From contig JAEINP010000046.1 of assembly GCA_016342355.1 (NCBI GenBank), positions 1-39,226 on the forward strand: DNA of 39,226 nt. Reading direction: 5' to 3'. Positions 1 through 8,016 of the stretch are shown here, in pieces. The position numbers and the translations under genes are program-made. The stretch comes from Desulfatibacillum sp. GTDB taxonomy: Bacteria; Desulfobacterota; Desulfobacteria; Desulfobacterales; Desulfatibacillaceae. The notes under the pieces are model-generated. The model saw only the letters and a list, made by a program, of their open reading frames with translations, did no database searches and was not told the DNA's origin. Position 1 is the first letter of the stretch. The number at the start of each line of letters is the position of its first letter.

Positions 1-138
1 AACCTGGGAAAAATTCTCCACCTGTTTCACTAACCTTGAGGGTCAACCATTAGACACAAACGTCAAACGTAGATTTTACCCTATCCCATAGTCTGTCATA
101 TTTTGAATATTACCTGTCGCCGCCAGAGAGAGTATGTC

Positions 139-600
139 ATGAACATTGAGTACGTTAAAACAAACCTACAAAAAAGCGAAAAAACGAAAGGTCTTGCTTT
201 TTCAATTGGGGTTCCTGCTTCTGTCGACTTAATAAAGAATACTGAAAACAGACTGGGGTTAAAATTTCCCAGCCAAGTAAGTTTGTTTTATGAAAATTAT
301 AATGGCCTCCATGTCGAACAACCTTTCCTAAAGATTTTAAACCTGGAGAATCTGGATTTGGTTAACAAGGGAATTCACTTTGCCACTTTAGGAAATGAGC
401 ACCATCTTCATTTTGATGTCAGCTCATTAAACGCTGCAGATCAATGGGACATAATTTCGGAGGACGGCCACATAGTTACGTTAACTTTCGCGAGTTTCTG
501 GACCAATAAACTGTTTGCATGGATTGATTGGCAACGACCGATTTGGAAGCCGGATTTTTGGAAATTCGGAGAGGGAAGAAGCAGTGATTACGAGTCATAA
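139..600 (+). CDS. SUKH (SMI1/KNR4) family protein
   Basis: The protein is 153 residues with no signal peptide or membrane segment, so it is cytoplasmic. The SMI1/KNR4 pattern is visible: an early helix followed by ENRLGLKFPSQVSLFYENYNG near residues 37-57, close to the family's E..LG..LP..Y..F...NG core, and then an alternating acidic and aromatic beta-rich half. I chose the ATG at 139, which follows a purine-rich AGAGAGAG stretch; an in-frame TTG at 103 would add 12 residues. Many SUKH proteins are immunity proteins for polymorphic or contact-dependent toxins, but no toxin gene is visible here, so it may be an orphan immunity gene or a housekeeping SUKH protein. It converges on the NAD-kinase-like gene with about 100 bases between. 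Family assignment is fairly secure; role is unknown. Confidence 0.7.
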   Translation: MNIEYVKTNLQKSEKTKGLAFSIGVPASVDLIKNTENRLGLKFPSQVSLFYENYNGLHVEQPFLKILNLENLDLVNKGIHFATLGNEHHLHFDVSSLNAADQWDIISEDGHIVTLTFASFWTNKLFAWIDWQRPIWKPDFWKFGEGRSSDYES

Positions 601-707
601 CCCCCGGAATCCATCTGTACCACAACATTCAATAGATAGTTGGTCGATTAATCAGGAATGTCCCCATAAGTCTTATTACCCGCACAATCCGGCGAAGATC
701 CAATTTT

Positions 708-1646
708 TTATGTGACGAGCAGTCCTTTCTTTTCTGCCAAACAGATCGTCGCCTCGGTACCCGAATTGAAGTGAAGAAAGTCCGACTCCATCCCGTCACT
801 GAAAATAACCCCGTTTTCCGGCATACTTGATACGAGAACGAGTGGCATCCCATGCGTTATTTTGCCAAAGGTGATATCCGCCGTCGATGACTTGCTTGGC
901 CACGGTTCTCTGACGGAAAAGTACAGATAGTCGGCATCCCACTCAAAGGAGCATTTTTCATCCTGGTTTATTGGCAAATCGGAAAAAGATGAAACAATAC
1001 CTGTCGCGCCGGTGATTATACTGCGAAGCCATCCTGTTGAGCCAAGCCCTGTAGACACAATGATACCACTGGAAGAATGGCGCTCCATTCGCTTTCCAAC
1101 GCGGATCAGATAGCGCGCTGAGGTATGAGTGCGTGGACCGATGAACAAGTCGTTTACTCCGAATATTCTTTCTCCCGTATTGAGCGTGGCTTCAGCCATT
1201 GTAACACTTCGAACGGGACGTTTTTCAGAGAATACTTGGGGCATGAGCAAGTCAAGATCAGGAACCGAGAATGGCAGGAGAGCGCCTTCCCATCTGGCTG
1301 TGTCCGGATTCACTCCCACAAGCAATTGCCCGTTGAGATACTTCAGCACGTTCGCCACAAGTCCATCCTGGCCCAAGGCAACCACCGTGTCTCTATCCCC
1401 AAAGATAAAGTTAGGCATGAAGGAGCGTTCAACTATCTGAAGTCGTCCGTGGTGAGACAGAATGCCCTCAGCTTCGCGCACAGCTTGTTTATAGGTGCGG
1501 TCTTCCGTTTGATAATCTGAAAAGTCAGCACCCAAATGCTCAACGTAGAATCTGGCTTGATCCTCAGTGTTGAAACGGGCTATTAACTCATCGAGGCGAG
1601 TTCTTCTGACGATCAGAACGATCTTGTTTTCTGAACGTCGTTCCAT
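708..1646 (-). CDS. NAD kinase-like protein (NADK/diacylglycerol kinase fold)
   Basis: This 312-residue cytoplasmic protein carries the signatures of the ATP-NAD kinase fold, but altered. The usual GGDGT loop appears as LGQDGLV at residues 91-97, keeping the catalytic Asp94 and Gly95 but with Gln at the second glycine. The Asn-Glu/Asp motif appears as GVNDLFIG (163-170), and STGLGSTGW (198-206) matches the STPTGSTAY segment of NAD kinases. The N-terminal 80 residues are longer and different from ordinary NAD kinases. Its ATG overlaps the SPFH gene's stop by one base (TAATG), so the two are translationally coupled. It may phosphorylate NAD or a related nucleotide or lipid; the altered loop makes the substrate uncertain. 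It is unlikely to be the cell's only NAD kinase. Confidence 0.75.
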   Translation of the reverse strand: MERRSENKIVLIVRRTRLDELIARFNTEDQARFYVEHLGADFSDYQTEDRTYKQAVREAEGILSHHGRLQIVERSFMPNFIFGDRDTVVALGQDGLVANVLKYLNGQLLVGVNPDTARWEGALLPFSVPDLDLLMPQVFSEKRPVRSVTMAEATLNTGERIFGVNDLFIGPRTHTSARYLIRVGKRMERHSSSGIIVSTGLGSTGWLRSIITGATGIVSSFSDLPINQDEKCSFEWDADYLYFSVREPWPSKSSTADITFGKITHGMPLVLVSSMPENGVIFSDGMESDFLHFNSGTEATICLAEKKGLLVT

Positions 1647-2668
1647 TATTTCTCTGTCTCACGGGAGAGCAGTTCTCTCAGTAATTCCGGCGAAATATTC
1701 AATTGGCCTATCTTTTCCGTGTTCTCAGCCAATTCTTTAAATGCTAAAGCGACGAGTTGCCCGGGCTGCATTCCGACAGTGGACAAGGCTTGAAGGACCT
1801 TGGGGTCTGTACCGCTTATAGCTTTCATGACAGCGGATAGAGCATACGCCTTTGAATCGGCTTCTTCGCGCGCATTGGATGTGGATAACGCAACTAATTC
1901 CTTGTTCTGCTGTTCGAGAGCAATTTTGGTGGCCATTTCCGCTTCCCGGATCTCCCGTTTCTTCTGCTGAACGGATTTCTCTGCGTCCATTTGCGCTTCT
2001 TTGATCTGCCTCTTCTTATTCTCAACGGCAATTTCGGTGTTGAGTTCATTTTCCTTGATTGAACGCTCTTGTTCTACCGATGCATTGCGTCGAGCGTAAA
2101 TGGCCTCATCTGCTTCACGTAAAATATGCTCCCTCGCTTCTGCTTCCAAGGCGCGGGAAGTTTCGGGCGTTGGTTTTATTGCCAGGATCGACAGCCCCAG
2201 CACATCGATTCCAAGGGATGTGATTGTCTCGGCGGATTGGAGGCCTTGATGCAACAAAGCGACCAGGGTATCAGACTGCCCCAGAGCCTCACGGAGCGGC
2301 AGGGACTTTAGGGAAGCGCGTGTCAGCACTTGTGTGTAATTGATAAGTCTCTGTGGGAGTTTCTTGGGATCGTCTGAAGCGTAATCCTTGCCAGACGGCG
2401 CCAAGGTGAAGTTCATTAATTGGGAAAGTTTCTTGGGTTCAGCGACCCGGTAAGTTAGCTGACCTTGAACCGTGACCTCCTGAAAATCAGCGGTCACCTC
2501 ATGAAAAATAAATGGAACATCCACACTCCCAATAGGTATCAGAACCAGAGATGTTGTGGGAGCAAAATAGAAAAAAGACAAACCTGCTCCCTCTCGTACA
2601 ACCTGGCCGCGTTTATATTGCAGCACGAAGTCTGTTGGTTCTATCTTCTTGAATTTTATTCCTAACAC
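1646..2668 (-). CDS. SPFH/band-7 domain protein (cytosolic)
   Basis: The product is 340 residues. An SPFH (stomatin/prohibitin/flotillin) domain covers roughly residues 8-200. It is followed by a long charged coiled coil (about 170-270) rich in Glu, Lys and Gln, where the segments KKRQIKEAQMDAEKS and KKREIREAEMATKIA form an imperfect repeat, and then a 60-residue globular tail. There is no obvious N-terminal membrane anchor, unlike HflK/HflC or QmcA. The start is GTG at 2668, preceded by an AAGGAGGGGG ribosome-binding site. The gene is the first of a two-gene operon with the NAD-kinase-like protein. SPFH proteins oligomerise into ring or cage scaffolds, so it may organise its partner enzyme; that is inference. 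Confidence 0.8.
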   Translation of the reverse strand: MLGIKFKKIEPTDFVLQYKRGQVVREGAGLSFFYFAPTTSLVLIPIGSVDVPFIFHEVTADFQEVTVQGQLTYRVAEPKKLSQLMNFTLAPSGKDYASDDPKKLPQRLINYTQVLTRASLKSLPLREALGQSDTLVALLHQGLQSAETITSLGIDVLGLSILAIKPTPETSRALEAEAREHILREADEAIYARRNASVEQERSIKENELNTEIAVENKKRQIKEAQMDAEKSVQQKKREIREAEMATKIALEQQNKELVALSTSNAREEADSKAYALSAVMKAISGTDPKVLQALSTVGMQPGQLVALAFKELAENTEKIGQLNISPELLRELLSRETEK

Positions 2669-3076
2669 GCCCCCTCCTTATATGTTGGTTCAGAGTGAAT
2701 TGGGCAAATCCGATTTTTAAATAAGACACATTGTGAATGTTTTTACACATACCCTTCCTGCTGTAACTTTTCAAACCATATTTTGGGATACATCCTCCAT
2801 GAAAGTGGCTCGGCTTCTCAAGCCTTCTTTTGTTCGCTTTACACTGTCCTATTCAAGACCAACCCTACTACCGCTCTATCAAGCCACTACCACCCGCAGG
2901 ATGTGTGACCCCAAATATCCAAAGAACTTATGGACCTCCCGCAAAATCCCAACAGAAAGAAGTGCTGACCCTTGTTCCTTTTTACATAAAAAAACTTGCT
3001 TTATAGCTGATGAAATGATAGATATTGGAATACTAAGGGTTTATATCATGTAATGCAATAGGAGGTAATCATTTAA
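2669..3076. other. AT-rich intergenic region without recognisable gene
   Basis: This stretch separates the minus-strand SPFH operon from the plus-strand membrane protein gene. It must hold both promoters but I could not assign convincing -35/-10 pairs. A short perfect palindrome, ACATT-GTG-AATGT (2728-2740), lies about 60 bases upstream of the SPFH start and could be an operator. The open frame at 2733-3053 has no ribosome-binding site and reads as low-likelihood protein, so I did not call it. Confidence 0.5.
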
Positions 3077-3559
3077 ATGGACGACTTGGCAAAGCAAATC
3101 GCAGAAAAAGTTACTGCTGATACAAAATATTTTACTGCTGTGATAGGCTTTGTGGGCGTCATTCTTGGTGCATTGACCACCATTATAGGGAACATTATCC
3201 TTCATAAACTTGGAGCAAAAAAGGAAAGGCAGCAAGAAATTTTAAAGAGGGAGCTTGATAGGCTATACAAATTAGAAGAAATAGCTGGTGAAATTACGGA
3301 GTGGGCTAGTAGCTATCAATTAGACAATACAAGTAATGGACTACAGAATAGATTTCATAGTTTTTGCGTTGCTGCGGGTACTTTCAGGAAATATCCAAAA
3401 CTCAAACAGGCAATTAGAGACTTAAATCAATGTGCTATGATAATTGTTGATGAGGGGAAAAATGGTTTTCATGCAAGCAAAGAGAAGAGAGAGCTTGAAG
3501 AAAAATATCAGATTTTCCTCAATGAGTTCGAAGCCGTTCTAAATGGCATCAAAACATAA
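3077..3559 (+). CDS. Small membrane-anchored protein with coiled-coil, unknown function
   Basis: The product is 160 residues. A hydrophobic segment at about residues 18-42 (FTAVIGFVGVILGALTTIIG) forms one transmembrane helix. A strongly charged coiled-coil helix (about 47-75, KKERQQEILKRELDRLYKLE) follows, then a soluble alpha-helical tail ending in another charged helix. A good AGGAGGT ribosome-binding site ends about 11 bases before the ATG. I do not recognise a family. The layout of one N-terminal helix and a cytoplasmic helical tail is common among small accessory-region membrane proteins, including some defence-associated ones, but nothing here shows a function. Its base composition is clearly more AT-rich than the genes from 3973 onward. 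Confidence 0.65.
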   Translation: MDDLAKQIAEKVTADTKYFTAVIGFVGVILGALTTIIGNIILHKLGAKKERQQEILKRELDRLYKLEEIAGEITEWASSYQLDNTSNGLQNRFHSFCVAAGTFRKYPKLKQAIRDLNQCAMIIVDEGKNGFHASKEKRELEEKYQIFLNEFEAVLNGIKT

Positions 3560-3690
3560 CAGTAAATTCCTAAAAATCCATATCAATTCAAGGTAGAGTA
3601 GGAAATTGGCTTCAGAAGATTTACCGGGACTTTAATTGCGCCTTGCCGCACGCGGCTACAACGTGTCCACCGGGATAACCTTCCGCCAGT

Positions 3691-3803
3691 CCCCAAACCC
3701 TTGGGCGGGGCAAGCCCTGCACCCTACGTCATAGACGGGATTGACGCCGTTTTTAGAGGTTGGGTCCCCCAACCCTTGAGCGGGGCAAATCCCGCGCACC
3801 CTG
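3691..3803. repeat. GC-rich palindromic direct repeats in intergenic region
   Basis: Two imperfect copies of a roughly 35-base unit start near 3691 and 3767. Each has the core ACCCTTG-G/A-GCGGGGCAA and ends in GCACCCT. Each core can fold on itself (GCGGGGC/GCCCTGC in copy 1, GCGGG/CCCGC in copy 2). Between them lies a hairpin, GGTTGGG (3759-3765) with CCCAACC just after it. The whole interval 3560-3900 has no convincing gene; the minus-strand open frame across it (3656-3901) encodes low-complexity Cys/Pro/Gly text typical of translated repeats. This looks like dispersed REP-like elements. A comparable GC-rich stretch occurs at the right edge of the window (39198-39226). Confidence 0.55.
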
Positions 3804-3900
3804 CAATTCCTGGATGAGGTGTTGCCACATGTCGGGCGCAACCCCCGTGCCCTTGGACAGCAAAACCCTGCAATCATCAAACCCGGGCGTAATTTAACCA

Positions 3901-3942
3901 ATGGGCCTGGAGACGGGATAATTTCCCGAGTCCAGGCCCATG
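3901..3942 (-). terminator. Strong hairpin, terminator of the tetR-ald-SCP2 operon
   Basis: A long inverted repeat has outer arms ATGGGCCTGGA (3901-3911) and TCCAGGCCCAT and inner arms CGGGA/TCCCG around a short loop, interrupted by a two-base mismatch. It lies 31 bases beyond the stop of the last operon gene. On the plus strand it is followed by TTTTT; on the minus strand the following tract is only T/A-rich. It could stop transcription from both directions. Confidence 0.7.
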
Positions 3943-3972
3943 TTTTTACTTATGCCGGATTGTCACACTATT

Positions 3973-4746
3973 TCAGGTAATGAGATTCTGAATGCGCACC
4001 ATGAAATCGCCGATGTTTCCGCCGTATTCCGGGGAGCCTTCGATGTTCAGGAATCCGCTTTTGACCGCCGAAACCATGTCCACGTCGTTCATGACAATGG
4101 GAAAGGCCCCGTCCACGCCATTAAACTTCATGTGCACGAACGGACGCCTGCGTTTATAAACGCCCCGGCCCGCTTTTGTTTTTCCCGCCTTAACCCGCAG
4201 ATAGGCCGCAATGTCGTCGTCCACGGTGATCTGGTAAATCCGCTCCGGCTGCATTTTGGTCCATTTGACCATTTCAGGATCCCCGCCCTTGTTGTATTGG
4301 GAAAGGGCCGTGGTGATCATGTAAAAGGTCAGCTTAACCTTGAGCCGTTTCTTTTCCGGGTCCGTGGGCCGGGTGTTGGGCATGAGTATCATGAGGGACA
4401 TGAGCAGAGAGAAGACCTTAATGAGCAGGCCCACCTTCCAGAATCCCCAAACCATGGGAATGGCGGGCTTGCCCGCGAACATGGCCACCATGCGTTCCAC
4501 GCTGCGGAACGAAAAGGTGATGTCCGGGTTTTCCCCAATGCCCTGCTCCACCGCAAATTCTCCGTTGTCAAAGCACAGGCATGCCCCCACGTCCCCGACG
4601 GGGTCCTTGGCTCGAAACTGGACCTTGGCTTGTACATTGGCGAATTTCTTCTTCATCCCGGGATCTTCGTCCAGGATGACCTTCATCACCGGTAGCACGG
4701 CCCTCAAGTATATCCTTGCTGCTAGCAATTCCCTGTCTGTGGCCAT
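3973..4746 (-). CDS. Tandem SCP2-like lipid-carrier domain protein A
   Basis: The product is 257 residues, cytoplasmic, with two SCP2-like halves. The N-terminal half contains CLCFDNGEFAVEQG followed by NPDITFSFRSVERMVAMFAG, the usual SCP2 pattern of a beta hairpin and a helix ending in a G-K/P segment. The C-terminal half repeats this with KFNGVDGAFPIVMNDVDM and SGFLNIEGSPEYGGNIGDFM. A hydrophobic stretch (FSLLMSLMILM) joins them. SCP2 domains bind sterols, fatty acyl-CoA or other hydrophobic ligands. The ATG at 4746 lies one base after the transketolase stop and is preceded by GAGGTG. It is the last gene of the operon. A paralogue sits three genes upstream (8127-8891). The actual ligand is unknown; hopanoid or long-chain acyl/aldehyde binding is speculation. 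Confidence 0.7.
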   Translation of the reverse strand: MATDRELLAARIYLRAVLPVMKVILDEDPGMKKKFANVQAKVQFRAKDPVGDVGACLCFDNGEFAVEQGIGENPDITFSFRSVERMVAMFAGKPAIPMVWGFWKVGLLIKVFSLLMSLMILMPNTRPTDPEKKRLKVKLTFYMITTALSQYNKGGDPEMVKWTKMQPERIYQITVDDDIAAYLRVKAGKTKAGRGVYKRRRPFVHMKFNGVDGAFPIVMNDVDMVSAVKSGFLNIEGSPEYGGNIGDFMVRIQNLIT

Positions 4747-4747
4747 A

Positions 4748-5758
4748 TTACACCTCGTCTTCCCAGTCGTCGTCCTCTTCAAAATCCATTTCCATAACCT
4801 GACGCACGGTCTCAATGACGCCGTCCGCATCCAGTTTGTAATGGGTGTAAAGATCTTCGGGATATCCCACTTCGCAGAAGCAGTCGGGAATGCCCACCTT
4901 GGTGAAGGCGCACCCCTTGCCGCTGAGGGCGATGACGTCCGCAACCGCGCTGCCCAGGCCCCCGTGGATATTGTGCTCTTCGAAAACCGCCAGACGCCGG
5001 GTTTCCAGGACCGCCTTGAGGATGGCTTCCTCGTCGATGGGCTTGATGGTGTGGATGTTGAGCACCCGCACGGAAAGACCGTCGTTTTCCTTGAGGAACC
5101 TGGCGGCTTCCATGGCCTGGAGCACGGTCACGCCGCAGCAGATCAGGGTGATGTCCGTGCCGTCCATGAGTTGGACCGCCTTGCCGATTTCAAAGCCGTA
5201 ATCGTCCTTGTCATAGAATTTTGGCTCAAACCCCCTGCCGATGCGGATGTATACGGGACCGGGATACTCCACGCAGGCCTTGACCGCGTTGGCGCATTCA
5301 ATGCCATCCGCAGGCACGATCACCGTCATGTTGGCGAAAGACCGCATGATGGCGACGTCCTCGGTGCAATGGTGGGTGGAACCCGCCTGCCCGAAGGATG
5401 CTCCCCCGTGGGTGGCGATGATTTTGCAATTTAGGTTTTGGTAGCAGATGTCGGTGCGAACCTGCTCGCAGGCCCGCATGGAAGCAAACGTGGCCATGGT
5501 GGAGACAAAGGGCAAAAGCCCCGCCTTTGCCATGCCCGCAGCCACGCCAAAAAGGTTTTGCTCGGCGATGCCCACGTTGATGAACCGTTCGGGAAATTTT
5601 TTGCCGAACTTGCCGATTTTTGTGGAGTTGGCGAGGTCCGCCGAAAGCCCCACGATTTCCGGATACTGGTCGCCCAGGTCGCACAAAACCTGTCCGTAAA
5701 TCTCGGCCTGGGTCATGGAGTCCGCGTCATATACTGTCCAGGTTAAACCTTCACTCAT
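4748..5758 (-). CDS. Transketolase, C-terminal subunit
   Basis: The product is 336 residues. It has the pyrimidine-binding domain of transketolase (residues about 10-180), with the catalytic Glu in GIAEQNLFGVAAG (63-75) and the ATHGGASFGQAGSTHH segment. The C-terminal transketolase domain (about 195-315) contains VLNIHTIKPIDEEAI and EEHNIHGGLGSAVADV. It needs the separate N-terminal subunit (5918-6760) to bind thiamine diphosphate, so the pair is a split transketolase of the kind common in anaerobes and archaea. It transfers two-carbon ketol units. The tail is unusually acidic (MDFEEDDDWEDEV). The start follows AGGAGAGGACC. Unusually, 160 bases of palindromic repeat separate it from its partner. 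Its position beside an aminotransferase and SCP2 proteins suggests a dedicated rather than general pentose-phosphate role. Confidence 0.88.
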   Translation of the reverse strand: MSEGLTWTVYDADSMTQAEIYGQVLCDLGDQYPEIVGLSADLANSTKIGKFGKKFPERFINVGIAEQNLFGVAAGMAKAGLLPFVSTMATFASMRACEQVRTDICYQNLNCKIIATHGGASFGQAGSTHHCTEDVAIMRSFANMTVIVPADGIECANAVKACVEYPGPVYIRIGRGFEPKFYDKDDYGFEIGKAVQLMDGTDITLICCGVTVLQAMEAARFLKENDGLSVRVLNIHTIKPIDEEAILKAVLETRRLAVFEEHNIHGGLGSAVADVIALSGKGCAFTKVGIPDCFCEVGYPEDLYTHYKLDADGVIETVRQVMEMDFEEDDDWEDEV

Positions 5759-5793
5759 GGTCCTCTCCTGTTTCCTTTATTTTTTTCGAGTGG

Positions 5794-5886
5794 GGAAATA
5801 CCCCGCAGCTTGCTGCGCTATTTCCGTGAGATACCCCACCACTTGCTGTGGGGAGTGTCATTTGGGTCCGGGATATTCCAACCCGG
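5794..5886. repeat. Cluster of three REP-like palindromes between the two transketolase genes
   Basis: Three hairpins lie in tandem. The first (5794-5825) has outer arms GGAAATA/TATTTCC and inner arms CGCAGC/GCTGCG. The second (5834-5853) pairs CCCCAC with GTGGGG around CACTTGCT. The third (5868-5886) pairs CCGGG with CCCGG. The first two share the pattern ATACCCC-x-C-x(2)-CTTGCTG, so they look like copies of one dispersed element. The sequence lies inside the operon between tktN and tktC, where it could modulate mRNA stability or attenuate the downstream genes. Confidence 0.6.
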
Positions 5887-5917
5887 TATATAGAAAAGCC
5901 TGAAAAAAATCTTCGGG

Positions 5918-6760
5918 TTAGGCCTTGCCGTACATTCTGTCCACCGAAGCCTTGGCCTTGGCGCGCAGGTCGGTGTCCAGGCCGCCGTAATGCCATTTGA
6001 CCTCGTTCTCCATAAAGTCCACCCCTTTGCCCTTGGCGGTCTTGGCCATGATGACCACAGGCCCGGATTTTTCGGCCTTGGCGAAGTCAATGGCCTCGGC
6101 AAGCTGGTTGAAATCGTGGCCGTCCACCTCTTTGACAATAAAGCCAAAGGCCCTCCATTTATCAGAAAAAGGCTCCAGGCCCATGACCTCCTCGGTGGAT
6201 CCGTCGATCATAAGTCCATTCCGGTCCACAAAGGTGATGAGGTTGTTCAACTTGAAGTGACTGGCCGCCATGGCGGCTTCCCAAACCGAGCCTTCGTTGC
6301 ATTCCCCGTCTCCCAGGATGCAGTAGGTGTACCAGTCTTTTTTCTGAATCCGGGCGCCCAGGGCCAAGCCCACAGCAATGGGAAGTCCGTGTCCCAAAGA
6401 ACCGGTGGATACATCCACGCCCTTGACCTTGAGGCAGTCCAAATGCATGCCGAATGGAGACTTGAACTTGTTGAAAGTCTCCAGATCCTGAAAGTCAAAA
6501 TACCCCTTGCGGGCCAGCACGGGGGCATAAGCCACGCCTGCGTGCCCCTTGCTCACGATCAGGCGGTCCCGGTCTTCCCATTGGGGATTTTTAGGATCCA
6601 CGTTAAGGTATTTGAAGTAGAGGATCACCAGCATGTCGGCCACGGACAGGCCGCCGCCAATATGCGCCCCCCCTGACCATCCGGTGATGTCGATGATGTC
6701 ATGGCGGGCTTGCCATGCATGCTGTTCCAATTCCTTGATTTCCTTGGTCGATAGTGCCAC
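5918..6760 (-). CDS. Transketolase, N-terminal (thiamine diphosphate) subunit
   Basis: The product is 280 residues, the normal length for the N-terminal half of a split transketolase. The thiamine-diphosphate motif GDGECNEGSVWEAA begins at residue 150 and is followed by NLITFVDRNGLMIDG, which completes the GDG-x(~26)-N pattern. RLIVSKGHAGVAYAP (66-80) and STGSLGHGLPIAVGLA (118-133) are further transketolase hallmarks. The start is GTG at 6760 with GGGGGAGGT upstream, 14 bases after the aminotransferase stop. It partners with 4748-5758. Reaction: reversible transfer of a glycolaldehyde unit between a ketose and an aldose. The donor and acceptor here are not apparent; analogous split enzymes act in pentose-phosphate metabolism, amino-DHAP chemistry and sulfoquinovose breakdown. 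Confidence 0.9.
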   Translation of the reverse strand: MALSTKEIKELEQHAWQARHDIIDITGWSGGAHIGGGLSVADMLVILYFKYLNVDPKNPQWEDRDRLIVSKGHAGVAYAPVLARKGYFDFQDLETFNKFKSPFGMHLDCLKVKGVDVSTGSLGHGLPIAVGLALGARIQKKDWYTYCILGDGECNEGSVWEAAMAASHFKLNNLITFVDRNGLMIDGSTEEVMGLEPFSDKWRAFGFIVKEVDGHDFNQLAEAIDFAKAEKSGPVVIMAKTAKGKGVDFMENEVKWHYGGLDTDLRAKAKASVDRMYGKA

Positions 6761-6774
6761 GCGCGTACCTCCCC

Positions 6775-8016
6775 CTATTCGTTGTTATTCTTGATGGCTA
6801 AAAAGGCGTCGTCTGCTATTTCCAGGGTGCGATCCAGATCCTCCCGGGTATGTGCGGTGGAAACAAACCAGTTATGATGGGACGAAAAAAAGGCGCCCCG
6901 TTTGGTGCACTCCGCGCACCAGTTCTGATGCAGCATGAGGGTGGGGTCGTCCGTGATTCTTAGGTACGGCATGGCCGGATGTCCGGTGACCTTGAGGTCA
7001 TAGCCATGGTTGGCGGCTACGTCCACCAAACCCTTTTTCAGTTTTTCGCCGAATTCGGTCATGACCTTGGGGCCATTGATGGCTTCCATCTCGTTAAGAG
7101 TCGCCAGGGCCGCCGCCATGGGAGCGGCGGAAAACCAGTAGCTTCCCGTATAAAAAACCTTGGCCGCGTCGTTTTTCAAGGCGTCCGTACCCACCAGGGC
7201 GGATATGGGATAGCCGTTGCCTATGGCCTTGCAAAAACAGACCAGATCAGGCTTGAACCCGAAATACTCGTGGGAGCCCCGCATATCCAGGCGAAATCCG
7301 CACCGGATGTCGTCCACAATGAGCACAATGCCCTTGGCCTTGCACAGGGTTTCCACCTTTTCCCAATAGCCAGGGGCTGGCATTTCGTTATCCACAAAGG
7401 TTGGATGGTGATACGGGGTGGCCATAAATCCCGCAATATCATTGGGATGCTGGTCCACCACCTTCTTGAAGGCTTCAAAATCGTTCCAGGGAATGCGGAT
7501 GGTGTTCTGGCCGTCTTCTTCCAGTATGCCGTGATGGCCGAAGGTCTGGGCCCAGGGCGCTACGCCGTGGTATCCGCCCTTGATCAGCACCATTTTTTTC
7601 CGGCCTGTGGCCTTTCGGGCCACCATGCTGGCGTAAGTGGTTACATCGTTCCCGTTTTTGGCGAAAAAAGCCCAGTCCGCTATGGAAACCACGTCCACCA
7701 GCTTTTCGGCCAGTTCCACCATGACCGGGCCGGGAGAGGTGACGCAATTGGCTTGGGCGTATTGTCTGGCTGCGGCGTCATCCACGGGTTTGTAGTTATA
7801 GCCCATCACCATGGGGCCATAGGCGCACATGTAGTCGATGAATTCGTTGCCGTCCACGTCCCAGAATCTGGAACCCAAGGCCTTGGAAACATAAAATGGA
7901 TAGGCGTCCGCCGGAATGAGCGGGGCCGGGCTAAGGTGCCCGTAAATGCCGCAGGGTATGACCTTGGTGGCCCGCTGGAACAATTTTTGGGATTCGGTAT
8001 AGGTATAGGTTTTCAT
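6775..8016 (-). CDS. Class III PLP-dependent aminotransferase (glutamate-1-semialdehyde aminotransferase-like)
   Basis: The product is 413 residues. The fold-type I class III pattern is clear: GSRFWDVDGNEFIDY near 48-62, KGGYHGVAPWA (146-156) binding the cofactor phosphate, LIVDDIRCGFRL (232-243) carrying the Asp that contacts the pyridine nitrogen, and FCKAIGNGYPISALVG (261-276) with Lys263 as the PLP lysine. The usual D-E-V in the middle motif is D-D-I, so this is a divergent branch rather than a standard HemL or omega-transaminase. Substrate cannot be read from sequence. With ald in the same operon, alanine/pyruvate is a plausible amino-donor pair, regenerated by the dehydrogenase. The ATG follows a GGAGACCAGGGGG stretch. 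A heme-biosynthetic role is unlikely given the neighbours. Confidence 0.85.
   Translation of the reverse strand: MKTYTYTESQKLFQRATKVIPCGIYGHLSPAPLIPADAYPFYVSKALGSRFWDVDGNEFIDYMCAYGPMVMGYNYKPVDDAAARQYAQANCVTSPGPVMVELAEKLVDVVSIADWAFFAKNGNDVTTYASMVARKATGRKKMVLIKGGYHGVAPWAQTFGHHGILEEDGQNTIRIPWNDFEAFKKVVDQHPNDIAGFMATPYHHPTFVDNEMPAPGYWEKVETLCKAKGIVLIVDDIRCGFRLDMRGSHEYFGFKPDLVCFCKAIGNGYPISALVGTDALKNDAAKVFYTGSYWFSAAPMAAALATLNEMEAINGPKVMTEFGEKLKKGLVDVAANHGYDLKVTGHPAMPYLRITDDPTLMLHQNWCAECTKRGAFFSSHHNWFVSTAHTREDLDRTLEIADDAFLAIKNNNE

Noticed and set aside
2733-3053. 106-codon plus-strand frame upstream of the small membrane protein
   Set aside because: It has no ribosome-binding site, unusual composition and no family resemblance; considered also as a transposase remnant but no transposase motif was found on either strand.
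3656-3901. 81-codon minus-strand frame over the intergenic repeats
   Set aside because: It is translated palindromic repeat (Cys-Pro-Ala-Gln-Gly patterns repeated), not a gene.
4340-5434. Long plus-strand frame opposite SCP2 protein A and tktC
   Set aside because: It crosses two well-supported minus-strand genes and has no start signal or family pattern.
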